From Acidobacteriota bacterium (GTDB lineage: Bacteria; Acidobacteriota; UBA6911), in contig JAFGTD010000036.1 of NCBI GenBank assembly GCA_016934295.1, positions 1-53,774 on the forward strand: 53,774 bases of DNA, in the 5' to 3' direction. Made by a program: the position numbers and the translations under genes. The notes beneath the pieces are model-generated. The model did no database searches. It saw only the letters and a list, made by a program, of their open reading frames with translations, and had not been told where the DNA came from. Below are positions 29,431 through 38,143 of the stretch, piece after piece (position 1 is the first letter of the stretch; each line of letters begins with the position of its first letter).

Positions 29431-29458
29431 TTGACTTTACTTCAACCGATACTATAAT
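29431..29458 (+). promoter_or_regulatory. Putative sigma-70 promoter of the hrcA operon
   Basis: TTGACT (29431-29436), 16 bases, TATAAT (29453-29458): close to the vegetative consensus. It would start transcription near 29465 and leave a leader of about 155 bases before hrcA. No CIRCE element (TTAGCACTC-N9-GAGTGCTAA) is seen in this leader, although HrcA normally binds CIRCE. Confidence 0.6.
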
Positions 29459-29621
29459 CTTTACTGGCAATTATTTACACGTAGTCCGTATTTCTTACAG
29501 TTTTCAGCCGTTTTGCTTCGGAAGTTGCTTCTCTTGCAACGAGGCGATGAAAGATTGTGAGAAATGCGAAATTGGTAGCTGTTGTGCTTGAAACCTGGTA
29601 AGGAAGGCCGTTCGCAAAGCT

Positions 29622-30683
29622 ATGGCGGATACAAACGAATACCTTTCAAACGAGCGATCCAGGGAAATACTCCACTGGGTTGTCTCTACGTACATTTTAA
29701 CCGGCAAACCGGTAGGATCCCGCCGTGTAGCCCAGCACAGCAGTGAACAGTTGAGCGCCGCAACAGTCCGGAACATTATGGCGGATCTCGAGGAGATGGG
29801 GTATCTGCAGCAACCGCACGCTTCCGCCGGACGTGTCCCGACAGACAAGGCCTATCGTTTTTATGTGGATTACCTGATGGAGCGGCGCGAGATATCCACG
29901 CATGACCGAAAATTAATTGACCGTGATCTTAAACTTGACGACAGTGCCGAGCATTTTATGGAGAGAACCAGCCAGGTGCTGTCGCGGGTTTCGAAAAACG
30001 TAGGCATCGTGCTGTCGCCTCCAATTAGCGGCGTTGCGCTGGAGCATATTAATTTTATTAGACTTACCGATAGACGAATCCTTGTAATCCTCGTCTCTAA
30101 ATCGGGAATTGTTCAGAATCGGGTTATTCATTACCGGGAAGAAATAACCCAGACAGAGCTGGACCAGGCGGCACGTTATATCGTGGAGAATTTTAAAAAC
30201 CGAACCCTGTTCGAAATCAGGCTTCAGATTCTCAAGATGATTCGGAAAGAACAGGCTCTTTACGATAAATTCATGCAGCGGGTTATCACGCTCAGCACAC
30301 GATCCTTCACGGAATCGACGAGCGAATCGGAAGCTCAAATATACCTGGACGGTGCTTCCAACCTAATAAAAGCTCCTGAATTCACCGATATTAATAAAAT
30401 GAAACTTCTGTTCGAAACCATAGAGGAAAAGAACAGGCTTGCAGCTCTAATATCCCGATGTATTGAGGAGGATACCCAGGAAGTCCGAATTACAATCGGT
30501 GCCGAGAATGCGCTGGCGGGGATTGAGGATTGCACCCTTATTACTTCCCGATATGTTGTAGATGATAACACCAGAGGATCGCTTGGTATTTTAGGGCCTA
30601 CGCGTATGGAATATGCCCGTGCAATCGCTCTTGTCGACTATGTGGCAAGGCTGTTTGGGCGCGTACTCGAAACCGGAAACTGA
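29622..30683 (+). CDS. hrcA: Heat-inducible transcription repressor HrcA
   Basis: A 353-residue repressor of class I heat-shock genes. The N-terminal winged helix-turn-helix is clear: ILHWVVSTYILTGKPVGSRRV, then SAATVRNIMADLEEMGYL and HASAGRVPTDKAYRFYVDYL. The central inserted domain (about 95-250) and the C-terminal GAF-like domain follow, with the conserved IGAENAL and GILGPTRMEYARAIALVDYV. First gene of hrcA-grpE-dnaK-dnaJ-rsmE. In related operons HrcA represses its own transcript through CIRCE, stabilised by GroEL; no CIRCE is recognised upstream here. Confidence 0.95.
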   Translation: MADTNEYLSNERSREILHWVVSTYILTGKPVGSRRVAQHSSEQLSAATVRNIMADLEEMGYLQQPHASAGRVPTDKAYRFYVDYLMERREISTHDRKLIDRDLKLDDSAEHFMERTSQVLSRVSKNVGIVLSPPISGVALEHINFIRLTDRRILVILVSKSGIVQNRVIHYREEITQTELDQAARYIVENFKNRTLFEIRLQILKMIRKEQALYDKFMQRVITLSTRSFTESTSESEAQIYLDGASNLIKAPEFTDINKMKLLFETIEEKNRLAALISRCIEEDTQEVRITIGAENALAGIEDCTLITSRYVVDDNTRGSLGILGPTRMEYARAIALVDYVARLFGRVLETGN

Positions 30684-30704
30684 ATCATTTCTTGGAGAGT
30701 GAAT

Positions 30705-31295
30705 ATGAAGCAATCGGAATCGGAAAATGCCGAACCCGATATGAATAATGAAGGGGAAGAAAAAACGGAATCCGTTGCCGCTCCGGCGGATCCATCGGTA
30801 CAGGCGGAAGCAGATCTGAAAGCGGCCAAGGCCGAAGCGGCGGAGTGGCAGGACAGGTTTTTGCGAAAGGCGGCAGAGCTTGAAAACTTTCGGAAGAGGA
30901 CGGATAAAGAGAAGGTCGACTCCCTGATGCTGGCGAGGGGTAGCCTGTTGATAGAATTTTTGCCGGTTGCCGATGCCTGTGAGAGGGCTTTGCATAGTAT
31001 GGAAAACGGTGAAAACGATACGAGCGAACTCGAGCAATACAGGGAAGGGGTCGAACTGCTATACAAGCAATTGCTGGATACATTAAATAGAACCGGAGTG
31101 GTTCCGATTGAGTCGGTGGGAAAACCGTTTGATCCTCACCTGCACGAAGCATTGTCCAGAAAAGAAGATCCGAATTATGAAGCGGACACGGTTATTCAGG
31201 AATTGCGCCGCGGATACCGTTTCAAGGACAGGCTTCTTCGACCGGCTCAGGTAATAGTCGCCGTTAAACCAGAGGAACAGAGCGAAGAATCCTAA
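30705..31295 (+). CDS. grpE: Nucleotide exchange factor GrpE
   Basis: A 196-residue DnaK co-chaperone. An acidic, disordered N-terminus is followed by a long coiled coil (about residues 35-85, LKAAKAEAAEWQDRFLRKAA onward) and a C-terminal beta domain with the conserved GVVPIESVGKPFDPHLHEAL and QELRRGYRFKDRLLRPAQVIV. ATG 30705 has GGAG 7 bases upstream; GTG 30699 is an alternative start. The stop codon overlaps the dnaK start (TAATG), showing translational coupling. Confidence 0.95.
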   Translation: MKQSESENAEPDMNNEGEEKTESVAAPADPSVQAEADLKAAKAEAAEWQDRFLRKAAELENFRKRTDKEKVDSLMLARGSLLIEFLPVADACERALHSMENGENDTSELEQYREGVELLYKQLLDTLNRTGVVPIESVGKPFDPHLHEALSRKEDPNYEADTVIQELRRGYRFKDRLLRPAQVIVAVKPEEQSEES

Positions 31296-33190
31296 TGGGC
31301 AAAATCATAGGTATCGACCTGGGAACAACGAATTCATGCGTTGCCGTTCTGGAAGGCCAGTCGGTTCAGATTATTCCCAACAGTATCGGCGGAAGGACAA
31401 CCCCTTCCATTGTTGCTTTCGGCGACGGGGAAAGCAGGCTCCTGGGGCAGATCGCAAAACGGCAGGCAATTACTAATGCTGAAAATACCGTTTATGCGGT
31501 TAAGCGGATGATGGGCCGGCGATTCGACGATCCCGAGATTCAGAAAATCCGGACTTATTTGCCGTATAAGGTAACTTCCGCGCCCAACGGGGATGCCAGG
31601 GTCTCCATTCGCGACACGGATTACAGCCCGCCTGAAATATCCGCAATGCTGCTGCAGTACCTTAAAATTGCGGCGGAAGAGTATCTGGAAGAAGAAGTGA
31701 CGGATGCCATTATTACGGTCCCGGCCTATTTTGATGATTCGCAACGTCAGGCAACGAAGGATGCGGGGCGCATTGCCGGCCTGCAGGTCCGCAGAATCAT
31801 CAATGAACCCACTGCAGCCGCGCTTGCGTACGGATTGGACAAGAAAGAGAAAGAGCGGGTGGCTATCTTTGATATGGGGGGAGGCACGTTTGATATCTCT
31901 ATCCTCGAACTCAACAACGGGATTTTTGAAGTCTTGTCGACCTGCGGCGACAGTTTCCTGGGAGGCGAGGATTTTGACAGGGCCCTGATGGATTGGATGC
32001 TCGCCGCTTTCAAAGAGGATTCGGGCATCGATCTGGGCAACGATGTTCTGGCCATGCAGCGTTTAAAGGAAACCGCGGAAAAGTCAAAGTGCGAACTGTC
32101 CATGGCGGAAGAGAGCCATATCAACATCCCTTTTATCGCCTCAGAAAACAATTCTCCGGTTCACTTCGACAGAACCATGACGCGGGATCAGTTTGAGAGT
32201 CTGGTCAGCGGGCTGATCGAAAGAACGACTGCTTTCTGTGAGAAAGCTTTGAAGGACAGCAACCTGACTGCTGCAGACATCGGCAAGGTGATTCTTGTCG
32301 GCGGACAGACGCGGATGCCTGCTATTCAGCGCCACGTGGAGAGAGTCTTTGGAATGAAACCTTCCCTGGAAGCCAATCCGGATGAAGTCGTCGCCATAGG
32401 GGCGGCCCTTCAGGGAGGCGTTCTGCAGGGGGAATTAAAGGATATCGTCCTGCTGGATGTACTGCCGCTTTCATTAGGGCTGGAAACACAAGGGGGGCTG
32501 TTTACCCGGATCATCGAACATAACGCAACAATACCGTTGAAGAAAACGATGGTTTTCACCACCGTTGCCGACAACCAGACCATCGTGGATATCCATGTAT
32601 TGCAGGGGGAACGGGAATTGGCCGAACACAACCGTTCGCTGGCGAAATTCGAATTAGTGGGAATTGCGCCGGCGCCGGGCGGAGCCCCGCAGATAGAAGT
32701 ATCTTTTGATATGGATGCTAACGGGATATTGAATGTTTCCGCCAAAGATAAGCTTTCGGGAAAGGAACAGGCGATCAAAATCACCCCCTCCACCGGTTTG
32801 AGCAAAGAAGAGATCGACCGGATGGTCGAAGATTCAAAACGACACTATGAAAATGATCGAATGAGCCGGGAATTGAAGGAACTGAAAAACCGGATCAAGG
32901 GACGGATGGCGTCCACGGTCAGAAGCTACTCGGAGTTCGGCCGGTTTCTTGACAGTAACGGACAGGAAATGGTAAAAAATGCGATCCAAAAGGCCAGAGA
33001 TATCGACCCGGAGGAAGACAGCATTTCCCTCTTGAATGATGTGCTGGATCAACTGGAAACCGGAGCCGAGAAACTGACTACCGCAATGTTTATTTCCCCT
33101 GAAGGCGCAAGTCGGTCGGGAGAAGGTGAACTTAAAGAAGCCGACTTACAACAGCTTCTGAAATCCGCACTGGATGATGTAAAGTCCTGA
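31295..33190 (+). CDS. dnaK: Molecular chaperone DnaK (Hsp70)
   Basis: A 631-residue Hsp70. The ATPase domain begins GKIIGIDLGTTNSCVAVLEG and includes RIINEPTAAALAYGLDKK and FDMGGGTFDISIL. The substrate-binding domain starts after the interdomain linker KDIVLLDVLPLSLGLE, and the helical lid covers about residue 505 onward. The Gly/Glu-rich C-terminal tail is short. Starts at ATG 31295 inside the grpE stop. With GrpE and DnaJ it folds and rescues cytoplasmic proteins. Confidence 0.97.
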   Translation: MGKIIGIDLGTTNSCVAVLEGQSVQIIPNSIGGRTTPSIVAFGDGESRLLGQIAKRQAITNAENTVYAVKRMMGRRFDDPEIQKIRTYLPYKVTSAPNGDARVSIRDTDYSPPEISAMLLQYLKIAAEEYLEEEVTDAIITVPAYFDDSQRQATKDAGRIAGLQVRRIINEPTAAALAYGLDKKEKERVAIFDMGGGTFDISILELNNGIFEVLSTCGDSFLGGEDFDRALMDWMLAAFKEDSGIDLGNDVLAMQRLKETAEKSKCELSMAEESHINIPFIASENNSPVHFDRTMTRDQFESLVSGLIERTTAFCEKALKDSNLTAADIGKVILVGGQTRMPAIQRHVERVFGMKPSLEANPDEVVAIGAALQGGVLQGELKDIVLLDVLPLSLGLETQGGLFTRIIEHNATIPLKKTMVFTTVADNQTIVDIHVLQGERELAEHNRSLAKFELVGIAPAPGGAPQIEVSFDMDANGILNVSAKDKLSGKEQAIKITPSTGLSKEEIDRMVEDSKRHYENDRMSRELKELKNRIKGRMASTVRSYSEFGRFLDSNGQEMVKNAIQKARDIDPEEDSISLLNDVLDQLETGAEKLTTAMFISPEGASRSGEGELKEADLQQLLKSALDDVKS

Positions 33191-33210
33191 AACAGTAATG
33201 GGGTTTATAC

Positions 33211-34320
33211 TTGAATAACAAGAGAGATTATTACGAAGTACTTGGCATATCCCGGGATGCCTCGGACCAGGAGATTAAGAGCGCCTATCGCAAGTTGGCC
33301 ATTAAATACCATCCCGATAAGAATTCCGGCGATAAGAACGCCGAAGAAAAATTTAAGGAAGCGGCAGAGGCATACAGCGTTCTGAGCGATCCCGACAAGC
33401 GCGCACGTTACGACCGTTTCGGTCACAGTGGAATGCAGGGAGGATTCAGCGGTTTCGACCCGAATATATTCGGCGATTTCGGCGATATCCTGGGAGAATT
33501 CTTTGGATTCGGGGACATTTTCGGCGGGCGCCGCCGTAACGGACCTGCTCGGGGCGCGGATCTTCGATATGATCTGAAGATTTCCTTCAGGGAAGCGGCA
33601 TTCGGCCTCAAAACAAAAATCAAGATACCCCGCCAGGATACCTGTCCTTCCTGTAACGGGAGCGGAGCTCCCAAGGGAAAGCCGCCGGTCACCTGCCCTA
33701 CCTGCAAAGGTGCGGGCCAGGTGCGTTATCAGCAGGGATTCTTCTCCATCAGCAGAAGCTGCGGGCAATGCAACGGGACCGGCCGGGTTATTACCGAACC
33801 GTGTGAAACATGCCGGGGCAAGGGTCGGGTTCATAAAGAAAAGGTTCTTGAGGTACGGATTCCGGCCGGCGTCGACAACGGCGCAAGGCTGCGTATCCAG
33901 GGGGAAGGCGAGGCCGGATCCCACAACGGCCCTTCGGGTGACCTCTATGTCATTATTTACGTGGAAGAACACCCCTTCTTCCAGAGACAGGAAAATAATA
34001 TCTATTGCCAGATACCCATAAGCATCGTGCAGGCGGTATTGGGATCTGAAATCGTTGTTCCCACACTCGAAGGCGAGGAAAAGCTTAAAATCCCCGAAGG
34101 AACCCAGACGGGATCCGTTTTCCGCCTGCGCAACAAAGGGATCGTCAGTTTAGGTGGGAGAGGCCACGGGGACCAGTTCGTAACGGTCAATGTCGTTGTG
34201 CCTACAAAACTCACCAGAGAGCAGCGTCAGGCTTTTGAAAATCTGGCTAAAGTCAGCGAAGACGACGAACTTATACAGGAACGGAATATTTTCGACAAAG
34301 TTAAAGACATTTTCGGATAA
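33211..34320 (+). CDS. dnaJ: Chaperone DnaJ (Hsp40)
   Basis: A 369-residue DnaJ with all domains: J domain (residues 6-70, with IKYHPDKN), Gly/Phe-rich region, and four zinc-binding CxxCxGxG repeats ([32 protein letters not shown]). The C-terminal substrate-binding domains follow. The start is TTG 33211, giving [13 protein letters not shown], with GGGG at 33200-33203 as ribosome-binding site. The nearby ATG at 33198 is out of frame and ends at once, so TTG is the only credible start. 20 bases separate it from dnaK. Confidence 0.95.
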   Translation: MNNKRDYYEVLGISRDASDQEIKSAYRKLAIKYHPDKNSGDKNAEEKFKEAAEAYSVLSDPDKRARYDRFGHSGMQGGFSGFDPNIFGDFGDILGEFFGFGDIFGGRRRNGPARGADLRYDLKISFREAAFGLKTKIKIPRQDTCPSCNGSGAPKGKPPVTCPTCKGAGQVRYQQGFFSISRSCGQCNGTGRVITEPCETCRGKGRVHKEKVLEVRIPAGVDNGARLRIQGEGEAGSHNGPSGDLYVIIYVEEHPFFQRQENNIYCQIPISIVQAVLGSEIVVPTLEGEEKLKIPEGTQTGSVFRLRNKGIVSLGGRGHGDQFVTVNVVVPTKLTREQRQAFENLAKVSEDDELIQERNIFDKVKDIFG

Positions 34321-34327
34321 CCTGCCG

Positions 34328-35095
34328 ATGACCCGAAGGCGGTTCTACGTTCCCCGGGATTCCATTAAAAACGGAACGGCGCATCTTTCCCCGGATCAGT
34401 CCCACCATTTGCACGATGTGCTGCGCATCGGGGCAGGTGAGACTGTGGAGATTTTCGACGGAGAAGGGACGGGATACGTCGGAGAAGTCTCGTTCCGCGA
34501 TTCCGTTGTCGTCATCCATCACCTGAAACAGCTTCTTTCCGAACCACCCGGTGTTCCGCTTATTCTGGCGGCCGCTTTGATCAAACCTGCGAAATTCGAA
34601 TGGATTCTGCAGAAGGCCACGGAACTGGGAGTCCATGAAATCATCCCGGTGAAAACCCGTCGGAGCGAAATAAAGATCCCGCGCGATAAGGTCGCCTCCA
34701 GGCATGAACGATGGAATCGCATAGTGCGGGAAGCGTCCAAACAGTGCCGGAGATTTTCCGCACCTCGTGTACGCCCGCCTTTGGATTATTCCGACATGCT
34801 TCAATATGAAGAATTCTCCGTTTATTCCAAACTTCTATTTTATGAAAATGCGGACGGACTCTGGCGCCCTGAAACGGTTGGGGCTTCGGGTGGCGTTGTC
34901 CTGTGTATAGGGCCTGAAGGAGGATGGGAGGACATCGAGATAGAGGAAGCCCGCAGGGCCGGATACCGCATATTCAGCCTCGGTCCCTGGATATTGAGGG
35001 CGGAGACGGCGGCTGTCGCAGCAGTATCCATTGTTCAGTATCATATCAACCTCCAAAGATCTGCTGACAGTTCCGGGAAAAATCCTCTAATATAG
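34328..35095 (+). CDS. rsmE: 16S rRNA (uracil-1498-N3)-methyltransferase RsmE
   Basis: A 255-residue SPOUT-class methyltransferase that makes m3U1498 in 16S rRNA. It has an N-terminal PUA-like domain (FYVPRD, HHLHDVLRIGAG) and the C-terminal knotted SAM-binding segments CIGPEGGWEDIEIEEA and SLGPWILRAETAAVAAVSI. EWILQKATELGVHEIIPV is also diagnostic. ATG 34328 lies 7 bases after the dnaJ stop; an in-frame start inside dnaJ is rejected. Placement after dnaJ is common in bacteria. Confidence 0.93.
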   Translation: MTRRRFYVPRDSIKNGTAHLSPDQSHHLHDVLRIGAGETVEIFDGEGTGYVGEVSFRDSVVVIHHLKQLLSEPPGVPLILAAALIKPAKFEWILQKATELGVHEIIPVKTRRSEIKIPRDKVASRHERWNRIVREASKQCRRFSAPRVRPPLDYSDMLQYEEFSVYSKLLFYENADGLWRPETVGASGGVVLCIGPEGGWEDIEIEEARRAGYRIFSLGPWILRAETAAVAAVSIVQYHINLQRSADSSGKNPLI

Positions 35096-35110
35096 ACTGG
35101 CTGGGAAATT

Positions 35111-35254
35111 CACCGCAGAGACGCAGCCCGATCGGCAGCCGAAGGTATAATGAACACTGCAACATTGAAGCCTGCCGATCGGGCTAACGCAGAGGTTCGC
35201 AGAGAAAAAATTAATATCTCTGCGATTCTCGGCGGCCTCTGCGTCTCTGCGGTG
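35111..35254. repeat. Interspersed 'CGCAGAGACGCAG' palindromic element with nested inverted repeat
   Basis: Outer arms CACCGCAGAGACGCAG (35111-35126) and CTGCGTCTCTGCGGTG (35239-35254) are perfect 16-bp complements. Inside, CCGATCGGCAG (from 35129) and CTGCCGATCGG (ending about 35181) form a second inverted pair. The GCAGAGG / CCTCTGC motifs repeat around a TTAATAT centre. It fills the gap between rsmE and the outer-membrane gene. This looks like a small non-autonomous interspersed repeat. Confidence 0.75.
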
Positions 35255-35288
35255 AGTATTTGTGGTTCAGTAGCATTGGAGAGTAGCT

Positions 35289-36140
35289 ATGCGGAATTGG
35301 CGATGGATAGTGTGGATGACAGGCATGATGTTTGCCTGCTATGCGTTCGGACAGCAGCGACCGCTCCTGACGGATGATGCGGAAATTCTGCCGACCGGCC
35401 GGGTTCGTTTGGAATCCGGAATCGAATTTATTCAGGGACAGAAATATTCCCTTTCGGGCCTCGAAGGCGATCTGACCCGGTTGGGTGTGATGGGAATTCA
35501 TGTGGGTGTCGGCGAATACGCCGAGTTCCAGATTTCCGGGGTGGTTCAGGATGTTTTCTCGGTTAAGAGTCGTTCGGAGCCGGTTGTGGCTCCGACATTT
35601 ACCGGCGACACGACGCATGATTTCGGAAATCTTGTGCTGGCGACGAAATTGAAGATCCTGGGTGAAAAGCAGCGCCGTCCGGCGATGGCATTCAAGTTTG
35701 CCGTGGAACTTCCCAACGCCAACCAGGAGAATGGCCTTGGAACGGACCAGACGCAGTTTTATACGAGCCTGCTTTTTAAGAAACATTTCAGCCGGGTTCA
35801 GATTCTGGCCGACCTGGGAATGGCCATCCTGGGATCGCCGGTTGAAGCGGGAAAGCAGACGGACCCTTTTACCTACGGAATCGGCACAGTCGTCTCGGTG
35901 CATCGCAGGCTCAATCTGGTTGCTGAGATCAACGGGCGACAGGGTTCCGAGAGAGTGGGAAACGAAAACAGGTCCCAGGTGCGCGCCGGAATGCAATTCC
36001 GGACCGGAAGCATTCGTTGGGATGTCGCCGGCATGGCCGGTTTGAAAGAATTAGATCCGGACTCCGGAGTGATTGTAGGCGCGACCTATGAGTTTCAGGC
36101 ATTCAAACGAAATAAGGAACCGGTTAAAATCATTAAATAA
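35289..36140 (+). CDS. Predicted outer-membrane beta-barrel protein (transporter/MetA-pathway-like)
   Basis: A 283-residue protein with a signal peptide (cleavage near YAFGQ, about residue 21). Alternating beta-strand segments end in aromatic or charged residues, for example RVRLESGIEFIQGQ, AMAFKFAVELP and GVIVGATYEFQAF. The start of the mature part, RPLLTDDAEILPTGRVRLE, is typical of the family annotated as outer-membrane transporter or phenol-degradation meta-pathway related. No substrate can be inferred. ATG 35289 has GGAGAG upstream. Confidence 0.72.
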   Translation: MRNWRWIVWMTGMMFACYAFGQQRPLLTDDAEILPTGRVRLESGIEFIQGQKYSLSGLEGDLTRLGVMGIHVGVGEYAEFQISGVVQDVFSVKSRSEPVVAPTFTGDTTHDFGNLVLATKLKILGEKQRRPAMAFKFAVELPNANQENGLGTDQTQFYTSLLFKKHFSRVQILADLGMAILGSPVEAGKQTDPFTYGIGTVVSVHRRLNLVAEINGRQGSERVGNENRSQVRAGMQFRTGSIRWDVAGMAGLKELDPDSGVIVGATYEFQAFKRNKEPVKIIK

Positions 36141-36162
36141 AGGACAATGCTGATTCCTGTAG

Positions 36163-36183
36163 GGGCGAACCTTGTGTTCGCCC
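36163..36183. repeat. GGGGCGAAC hairpin repeat, copy 3
   Basis: GGGCGAAC-CTTGT-GTTCGCCC, 23 bases after the outer-membrane gene stop. The rest of the 36141-36462 gap shows only a GTCGGTAGTCGGTAGT run and no gene. Confidence 0.7.
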
Positions 36184-36462
36184 TGGGAAAAATACAGTCG
36201 GTAGTCGGTAGTAAGTGGTTGGGAGACGTGGGTCTAAAGTTAGAGGTAAAATCGATTTATAATTTAGTTTTCGAGTGCCAGACTTTCCACAATATTATTA
36301 ACGTGGATGATTGAAATTCCATGTGCCTTCGTCCGCATTTTTCATAGGGATTCGCCGCAGCTGTAAATTGACGGGTAATACCGGTTTATACTACCTTGCT
36401 GCTAAGCCGGATCGCGGAGCAAGGAGCGCTCCGGCCGAAGAATCGCCTCTACAGGTGAACTG

Positions 36463-37920
36463 ATGCAGAACGTTGTCGACGAACCCGATCACCGGCAGCA
36501 GACCATGGAGGCGCAGGTACGCGAAAAGAGGGGCGTCGCCGGGACCTCGGTTGCGGCGGCCGTATTTCTTACCTGCACCAAGCTGATTGTCGGCGTGATG
36601 ACGGGAAGCCTGGGCATCCTTGCGGAAACCGCCCATTCTGCGCTGGATTTGATTGCGGCTGTTATCACATTCTTCGCCGTTCGCATAAGCGGTCGTCCTG
36701 CCGACGACTCCCATCCGTACGGGCACGGGAAGGTAGAAAATCTCAGCGCGCTGGCGGAGACCTTTCTCCTGATGCTGACCTGTGTTTGGATTGTCTACGA
36801 AGCCGTCCGGAGGCTCTTCTTTGAGAAAATAGAGGTCGATCCGAGTATCTGGGCATTCCTGATAATGGGATTGTCGATCGCAATCGATTTTTCCCGCTCC
36901 AGGGCACTGGGACGTGTCGCTAAAAAATACGGCAGCCAGGCGCTGGAAGCGGATGCGCTGCATTTCAGTACGGACATCTGGAGTTCGGCCGTTGTCATCA
37001 TTGGCTTGGGGCTGGTGAAATTCGGCCAGTATCGTGGGGACGAGGCGGCTTTCTACCAAAGAGCCGATGCGGTCGCGGCACTGGTTGTCGCCGTTATCGT
37101 AACCATTGTCAGTATAAGATTGGGCCGCAGAGCCGTCGATATACTCCTCGACCGGGCGCCGCAGGGGCTTGCCGACCGTATCTCCCGGTCGGTGGAAGCA
37201 CTTGCAGGGATTCAGGCCGTATCGCGCGCCCGTGTGCGGAATGTAGGCAACAAAGTATTTGTCGATTTGATAGTCGATGTGCCGCGCCATCTCTCCTTTG
37301 AAGAAACCCACCAGCAGACTCGGGAAATCCAGGAAACTGTTAATCGGATTTCTCCGGAAGCGGATGTGGTTGTTCACACGGTACCAACGAAGGCCAATGA
37401 AGGCATTTTAGAAGAAATCCAGTCGGTCGCGGCACGGGAGCATGTATCCATCCACAACATTACCACGCATCGAACGGAACGGGGAATTTGGATCGACCTC
37501 GACCTTGAAGTGGATCCGAAACTCAGTTTCGAGCGCGCCCATGAACTGGCGACGGACCTGGAAGGCAAGCTTCAGGAAGCGTTGATCCACGAGCGGATAT
37601 CGGCCACCATTGCCGATATCAACGTTCATATCGAACCCCGCGCCGAAGAGTCGGTTGTCGGGACGCCGGTCACAAAGGAAGAGGCCCTTCCCTATACGGA
37701 GCGGATTCGGGCGATTGGAAACAGCCTCGAGGGGAGTTGCGGCTGCCATGATGTTACGCTGCATAAAGTGGACGGCAAAATATACCTTTCATTGCACCTG
37801 TCGATTCGTTCGGGAATACCGATTAAGAAAGTGCACAGCATCGCGGAAGAAATGGAAAGCCTGCTGCGGCTTGAATTCCCGGAGCTTGGACGCGTTGTTA
37901 TCCATACCGAACCCGAATAG
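36463..37920 (+). CDS. Cation diffusion facilitator with three cytoplasmic dimerisation-type domains
   Basis: A 485-residue metal/proton antiporter. The six-helix N-terminal part carries the two HxxxD metal sites: HSALD in helix 2 and HFSTD in helix 5. It also has the family loop SHPYGHGKVENL. After helix 6 come three successive ferredoxin-like cytoplasmic domains of about 75-90 residues (starting near VEALAGIQAV, IQSVAAREHV and IRAIGNSLEG), each with beta-strand-helix patterns ending in HTVP, HIEP or HTEP. Usual members have one such domain, so this is an extended version. Likely substrates are Zn, Fe, Co, Mn or Ni; the motif HxxxD in both sites is compatible with several. Confidence 0.88.
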   Translation: MQNVVDEPDHRQQTMEAQVREKRGVAGTSVAAAVFLTCTKLIVGVMTGSLGILAETAHSALDLIAAVITFFAVRISGRPADDSHPYGHGKVENLSALAETFLLMLTCVWIVYEAVRRLFFEKIEVDPSIWAFLIMGLSIAIDFSRSRALGRVAKKYGSQALEADALHFSTDIWSSAVVIIGLGLVKFGQYRGDEAAFYQRADAVAALVVAVIVTIVSIRLGRRAVDILLDRAPQGLADRISRSVEALAGIQAVSRARVRNVGNKVFVDLIVDVPRHLSFEETHQQTREIQETVNRISPEADVVVHTVPTKANEGILEEIQSVAAREHVSIHNITTHRTERGIWIDLDLEVDPKLSFERAHELATDLEGKLQEALIHERISATIADINVHIEPRAEESVVGTPVTKEEALPYTERIRAIGNSLEGSCGCHDVTLHKVDGKIYLSLHLSIRSGIPIKKVHSIAEEMESLLRLEFPELGRVVIHTEPE

Positions 37921-38143
37921 AGCATGAACCGAAATTTTCAGCTCATATCCCATTTCCCTCCTCATATTTTTTTCGAAACAAGTTTCGCCGAAGGGGAGTA
38001 ATTAGGGAAGAGCGGCAGAGGGCGGGATATTATCGACGTCCCGTATTTATGTCGCTGAATTTCGTGATGTTTGTAGATGTAAGATTCTGCATCTTTTATC
38101 TGCATTACACATTTCGAAGAATTCCATCAACCGGGAGCGGAGT

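Noticed and set aside
35150-35377. 75-codon open frame between rsmE and the outer-membrane gene
   Set aside because: It lies within the palindromic CGCAGAGACGCAG element and runs into the next gene; no protein signature.
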